NCBI RefSeq assembly: GCF_047607725.1
Contig: NZ_JBLKSS010000083.1
Coordinates: forward strand, 1-16,581
DNA length: 16,581 nucleotides
Direction: 5' to 3'
Source: JBLKSS01 sp047607725
GTDB taxonomy: Bacteria > Pseudomonadota > Gammaproteobacteria > Enterobacterales > Enterobacteriaceae
This document shows positions 15,495-16,581 of this stretch, in pieces. The position numbers and the translations under genes were made by a program. Below the pieces are notes generated by a model that worked only from the letters and a program-made list of their open reading frames with translations, made no database searches and was not told the origin of the DNA. Each line of letters begins with the position of its first letter. Position 1 is the first letter of the stretch.

Positions 15495-16440
15495 TCAGAT
15501 CCGTCGCGCAACGGCGACGGCATCAAATTCAGGCGCATAACGCGCGACGGACAGATCGTCATAACGAATATCCGGCACCCGCGCGCTGATAATATCCGCC
15601 AGCAGTCGCCCCGAGCCGCACGCCATTGTCCAGCCCAGCGTACCGTGACCGGTATTCAGATACAGGTTTTTAAGCGCCGTGGCACCCACCAGGGGCGTGC
15701 CATCCGGCGTCATCGGCCTCAGGCCGATCCAGAACGTCGCTTGCTCAATATGACCGCCGGTGGGAAATAAATCGCGCACCACGGTCTCCAGAGTCAACCG
15801 GCGTTTCGGCAGCAGCTCGGTATTGAACCCGGCGATTTCCGCCATTCCCCCCACCCGAATACGCCGATCGAAGCGGGTGATCGCCACTTTATAGGTTTCG
15901 TCCAGCACGGTGGATACCGGCGCGCCCTGCTCATCAGCCAACGGGATCGTTAACGAATACCCCTTTAACGGATAGACCGGAATAGAGACCACATCCTTTA
16001 GCATGGCGGTGGAATACGACCCCAACGCCATCACATAGGCATCACCACGCACTATTTCGCTGCCGCAGCTTACGCCGTCAATGCGGTTGCCATTACGCAC
16101 CAGCACGCCGACTTGACAGTTATAACGAAATGAAACCCCTTTTTCCGCCGCCATGGCGGCAAGGTGGCGGGTAAATAATTGGCAATCGCCGGTTTCATCA
16201 TTCGGCAAGCGTAAACCGCCGGAGAGCTTATGGGCGACGCCGGCCAGCGCTGGCTCGACATTGACCAATTGATTGGCCTCCAGAAGCGAATAGGGTACGC
16301 CTTCATCGCGCAATACCGCAATATCTCTCTGGGCGTTGGCGAATTGCTTATCGGTGCGGAACAATTGCAGCGTTCCCCCCTGACGGCCTTTCATAGCCAA
16401 TACCGGTTTCGCAGCGTAACGCTTTCAAACAATCGTGACT
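15495..16440 (-). pseudogene. dadA: D-amino acid dehydrogenase small subunit, frameshifted and 5'-truncated
   Basis: DadA is a membrane-associated FAD enzyme that oxidises D-alanine to pyruvate, feeding electrons to the respiratory chain. The C-terminal ~300 residues are well conserved (GRQGGTLQLFRTDKQF, LPNDETGDCQLFTRHL, YPLKGYSLTIPLA, RVGGMAEIAGFNTELL, WIGLRPMTPDGTPLVG, LNTGHGTLGWTMACGSG). At 16389-16391 an extra A in GAAAGG shifts the frame; upstream HDCLKALRCETGIGYE is still readable in another frame. Homology then ends near 16440, at about residue 115 of the 432 in E. coli, so the FAD-binding Rossmann N-terminus (VVILGSGVVGV in E. coli) is missing. The DNA beyond is a 23-bp-period array unlike dadA, best explained by an insertion sequence. 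Confidence 0.92.
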
Positions 16441-16581
16441 GTTGCAGATTCCGACGTATCCGATCATCTGTTCCGGCGACATCCGATCAGTTATTCCGAT
16501 ATTTTCCGATCACCCATTCCAGTGATATTCGATCACGTGTTCGCTCATCTTCTGACTCGGTTTTAGTCTATTTTTCCTGTG
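16436..16581. mobile_element. probable end of an insertion sequence (IS21-like) inserted in dadA
   Basis: dadA homology stops near 16436-16441 and is replaced by DNA with no relation to the gene. The new sequence begins at about TGTTGCAGATTCCG (16440) and carries several closely spaced repeats with CCGATCA and TTCCG. IS21-family elements begin with TG and have multiple terminal repeats of this kind ahead of istA. No transposase codons are in the window, so the family is an inference and the exact boundary is open. Confidence 0.5.
16460..16551. repeat. four direct repeats with exact 23-bp period
   Basis: CCGATCA occurs at 16460, 16483 and 16506, and TCGATCA at 16529, each exactly 23 bp apart. 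Within each unit a second motif (TTCCG, TTCCG, TTCCA, TTCG) lies a fixed 4 bases downstream. The bases between motifs vary, so the conserved parts look like binding sites rather than a recently copied satellite. A degenerate partial unit (ATTCCG at 16448-16453) precedes the first. Confidence 0.85.

Noticed and set aside
16460..16551. CRISPR array at the right edge
   Set aside because: The period is only 23 bp and conserved blocks are 5-7 bases, far too short for CRISPR repeats with spacers.
1..16581. A novel defence, secretion or biosynthetic system
   Set aside because: Nearly every frame with real coding signal is a known enterobacterial gene, an insertion sequence part or a broken copy of one; nothing points to an undescribed multi-gene system.

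Overview
The window looks like a piece of chromosome from a Sodalis-like, recently host-restricted insect endosymbiont of the Enterobacterales. The protein sequences are close to Escherichia coli orthologues, gene order partly follows the E. coli map, and about half of the recognisable genes are broken by small indels, stop codons, deletions or insertion sequences while their remaining sequence is still highly conserved. That is the signature of young, ongoing pseudogenisation. The genus is an inference from this pattern and from memory of related genomes; no search was run.

Layout. Positions 1-518 are one end of an IS66-family element (tnpA complete, tnpB running off the edge) inserted into ansA. 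From 519 to 9837 the order is ansA, pncA, yeaC, msrB, gapA, yeaD, yeaE, mipA, yeaG, yeaH, the order of the E. coli gapA neighbourhood without ydjE-ydjL. Intact here are yeaC, msrB and gapA. ansA, pncA, yeaD, yeaE, mipA, yeaG and yeaH are all damaged. Positions 9882-10619 hold no recognisable gene. From 10620 to the right edge are cvrA (nhaP2, intact, TTG start), a MarR-family regulator divergent from a Bcr/CflA-type MFS efflux gene (both intact), dadX (intact) and dadA (frameshifted and cut off at its 5' part). The last ~140 bp carry a 23-bp-period tandem array that looks like the end of another insertion sequence, probably IS21-like, inserted in dadA.

How the genes fit together. What survives is core or protective: glycolysis (gapA), protein repair (msrB), cation/proton exchange (cvrA), alanine racemization for peptidoglycan (dadX) and an efflux pump with its likely regulator. 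What is dying is peripheral: asparagine and nicotinamide salvage (ansA, pncA), sugar-phosphate epimer clean-up (yeaD), an aldo-keto reductase (yeaE), an outer-membrane scaffold protein (mipA), the starvation/stress kinase module (yeaG-yeaH) and D-alanine catabolism (dadA). I found no phage, CRISPR, toxin-antitoxin, defence or biosynthetic system. The most notable signals are the deletion that welds mipA to yeaG head to head, a run of ten G in mipA, and the 23-bp array at the right edge.
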